Part shown: positions 5,821 through 7,141 of the stretch, piece after piece
Position numbering within the stretch: position 1 is the first letter of the stretch
Layout: each line of letters starts with the position of its first letter
DNA from: Chloroflexota bacterium
GTDB taxonomy: Bacteria > Chloroflexota > Limnocylindria > Limnocylindrales > CSP1-4
Length of the DNA stretch: 7,141 bases
Assembly (NCBI GenBank): GCA_005880805.1
Contig: VBFZ01000119.1
Span: forward strand, 1-7,141
Reading direction: 5' to 3'
The notes under the pieces: model-generated
What the model was told of the DNA's origin: nothing
The model's input: the letters and a program-made list of their open reading frames with translations, nothing else
The model's database searches: none
Translations under genes and position numbers: made by a program

Positions 5821-7141
5821 ATGCCCGCGACCTCGCTCACGCCGGCCATCCGCGACGAGATCGCCCGCCTCGGTCGCGCCGACATCATGGTCGGCATACC
5901 GAGCTTCAAGAACGCAGCGACCATCGGCTACGTGGTCCGCGCGGCGCAGGCCGGCCTCGTCCAGTACTTCCCGGATCTGCGCCCGGTGCTCGTCAATTCG
6001 GACGCTGGATCGCCGGACGGCACGCAGAGGGTCGTCGTGGAGACCGAGCCGCCGGATTACATCGAGAAGATCCTCCTCGTCCGGCCGGCCAACCGTCTCG
6101 AGCGGGTCAGCCTGACCTATCCCGAGGTCGACGGGGTCGGCGGCAAGGGCGCCGCTCTGCGGACCATCTTCGAGATCGCGGCCGCCCTCGAGGCCCAGGC
6201 CCTCGTCGTCGTCGACTCGGACCTGCGGTCGATCATCCCCGAGTGGATCGAGCTGCTGGCCGGTCCGATCCTCAAGGGTGGCTACGACTTCGTGGCGCCG
6301 CTGTACGCCCGCTACAAGTACGACGGCACGATCACCAACACCGTTACCTACCCGCTGACACGCGCCCTCTACGGCCACCGCATTCGGCAGCCGATCGGCG
6401 GTGACTTCGGGGTCAGCGGCGACCTCGTGCAGCACTACCTCGCCCAGGAGGACTGGACATCCGATGTCAGCCGCTTCGGCATCGACATCTGGATGACGAC
6501 GGCGGCCCTTACGGGTGGCTTCGCGGTCTGCCAGGCGCGGCTCGGCGCCAAGGTCCACGACCCGAAGGACCCTGGCTCGGACCTGGGGCCGATGTTCCGC
6601 CAGGTCGTCGGGACGATCCTCCGCCTCGCAACGCAGCACGCCCGCTCATGGCTGCCGATCCGGGGCTCGCACGACGTCCCGGCCTATGGCTTCGAGCGGA
6701 TCCAGGACCCGCCGCCGCTCGAGGTGAACACGATCCGCCTGTTGAGCGAGTTCCACCTCGGCTCGATCACGAGCGCGGCGACGTGGGAGGAAATGCTGTC
6801 GCCTGCCGCGTACGAGACCGTGATGACCCTCGCGAGCGAGGCCGGACCGCTCGCGGAAACCGCCAGGCAACGGCTGGGCCTGCCGGGTGGAGGGCCCGAC
6901 CACGGCTCAGGTGGCAGGGGGTCGACGAACGACGCCCACCCGACGACCGACGAGATGTCGGCCGAGCTTGCCAGCTTCCACTTTCCCGACGATGCCTGGG
7001 CGCGCACGATCTATGACCTTGTACTTGCGGCCGCGCGCCCCGACGCCCCGATCGAGCGCCTGGTCGCCGCCCTGGTGCCGATCTATTTCGGCCGCGTCGG
7101 CAGCTTCGTGATCGAGAACCGCGGGCTGACAACCGACCAGG
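5821..7141 (+). CDS. GT-A glycosyltransferase, glucosyl-3-phosphoglycerate/mannosylglycerate synthase-like (3' end outside window)
   Basis: The frame is open from ATG 5821 to the window edge with no stop: 440 codons so far. The catalytic domain starts with IMVGIPSFKN (22-31), followed by NSDAGSPDGT (59-68), GGKGAA (107-112), the metal-binding DSD motif in VVVDSDL (Asp132, Asp134), QPIGGDFG (190-197), FGIDIW (219-224) and KVHDPKDPGSDLGPMFRQV (244-262) with His246 as the likely third metal ligand. This order matches GpgS of mycobacteria (GT81) and the mannosylglycerate synthase of Rhodothermus (GT78), which move a sugar from an NDP-sugar to (phospho)glycerate to make compatible solutes or lipopolysaccharide precursors. 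A glycine-rich, probably disordered insert (354-379) precedes a C-terminal helical segment reminiscent of GT78. No signal peptide or membrane helix is seen. Acceptor and donor are not certain; another GT-A transferase for surface glycans is possible. The galE gene upstream fits an NDP-sugar theme. Confidence 0.85.
   Translation, partial: MPATSLTPAIRDEIARLGRADIMVGIPSFKNAATIGYVVRAAQAGLVQYFPDLRPVLVNSDAGSPDGTQRVVVETEPPDYIEKILLVRPANRLERVSLTYPEVDGVGGKGAALRTIFEIAAALEAQALVVVDSDLRSIIPEWIELLAGPILKGGYDFVAPLYARYKYDGTITNTVTYPLTRALYGHRIRQPIGGDFGVSGDLVQHYLAQEDWTSDVSRFGIDIWMTTAALTGGFAVCQARLGAKVHDPKDPGSDLGPMFRQVVGTILRLATQHARSWLPIRGSHDVPAYGFERIQDPPPLEVNTIRLLSEFHLGSITSAATWEEMLSPAAYETVMTLASEAGPLAETARQRLGLPGGGPDHGSGGRGSTNDAHPTTDEMSAELASFHFPDDAWARTIYDLVLAAARPDAPIERLVAALVPIYFGRVGSFVIENRGLTTDQ

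Noticed and set aside
5011..6639. 542-codon open frame on the minus strand
   Set aside because: It is antisense to the ligase-like gene, the spacer and the glycosyltransferase, shows no recognisable domain, and even translates the 17-base repeats. Such long antisense frames are expected opposite GC-rich genes.

Overview
This is a gene-dense, GC-rich window. All eight supported genes lie on the + strand, with gaps of only a few bases to about 110 bases. Gene content and style suggest a high-GC bacterium, with Chloroflexota (Limnocylindria-like) or Actinomycetota most likely. The pointers are a fused acyl-CoA carboxylase alpha chain with an actinobacterial/chloroflexal look, a stand-alone HNH protein of a type common in those phyla, GTG and TTG starts, and leaderless-looking promoters. 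The phylum call is an inference with low to moderate confidence; no rRNA or tRNA gene is present to settle it.

Bases 2-1595 are the end of a catabolic operon. It holds the biotin-carrier C-terminus of an acyl-CoA carboxylase alpha subunit (probably 3-methylcrotonyl-CoA carboxylase), a 72-residue unknown protein overlapping it by an ATGA junction, and 3-hydroxy-3-methylglutaryl-CoA lyase starting 2 bases after the small gene. The pairing of carboxylase and lyase points to leucine breakdown to acetyl-CoA and acetoacetate.

A 66-base gap (1596-1661) carries a likely promoter. It starts a second run: an HNH endonuclease-family protein, a tRNA CCA nucleotidyltransferase with HD domain, a small TPR protein overlapping cca by a TTGA junction, and a UDP-glucose 4-epimerase (galE). 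Junctions of 11, -4 and 11 bases suggest one transcript.

From 5007 on, two genes each seem to have their own promoter with the -10 box placed so that transcription would begin at or next to the start codon. The first (5038-5712) looks like the adenylation domain of an ATP-dependent DNA ligase that has lost its nucleotide-accepting lysine and most other catalytic residues, and has no OB-fold domain; it is the most unusual item here. The second (5821 to the window edge) is a GT-A glycosyltransferase resembling glucosyl-3-phosphoglycerate or mannosylglycerate synthases. It runs off the end without a stop codon. Between them is a 108-base spacer with a 17-base tandem repeat leading into the glycosyltransferase promoter. 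No rRNA, tRNA, CRISPR array, insertion sequence or convincing intrinsic terminator was seen.
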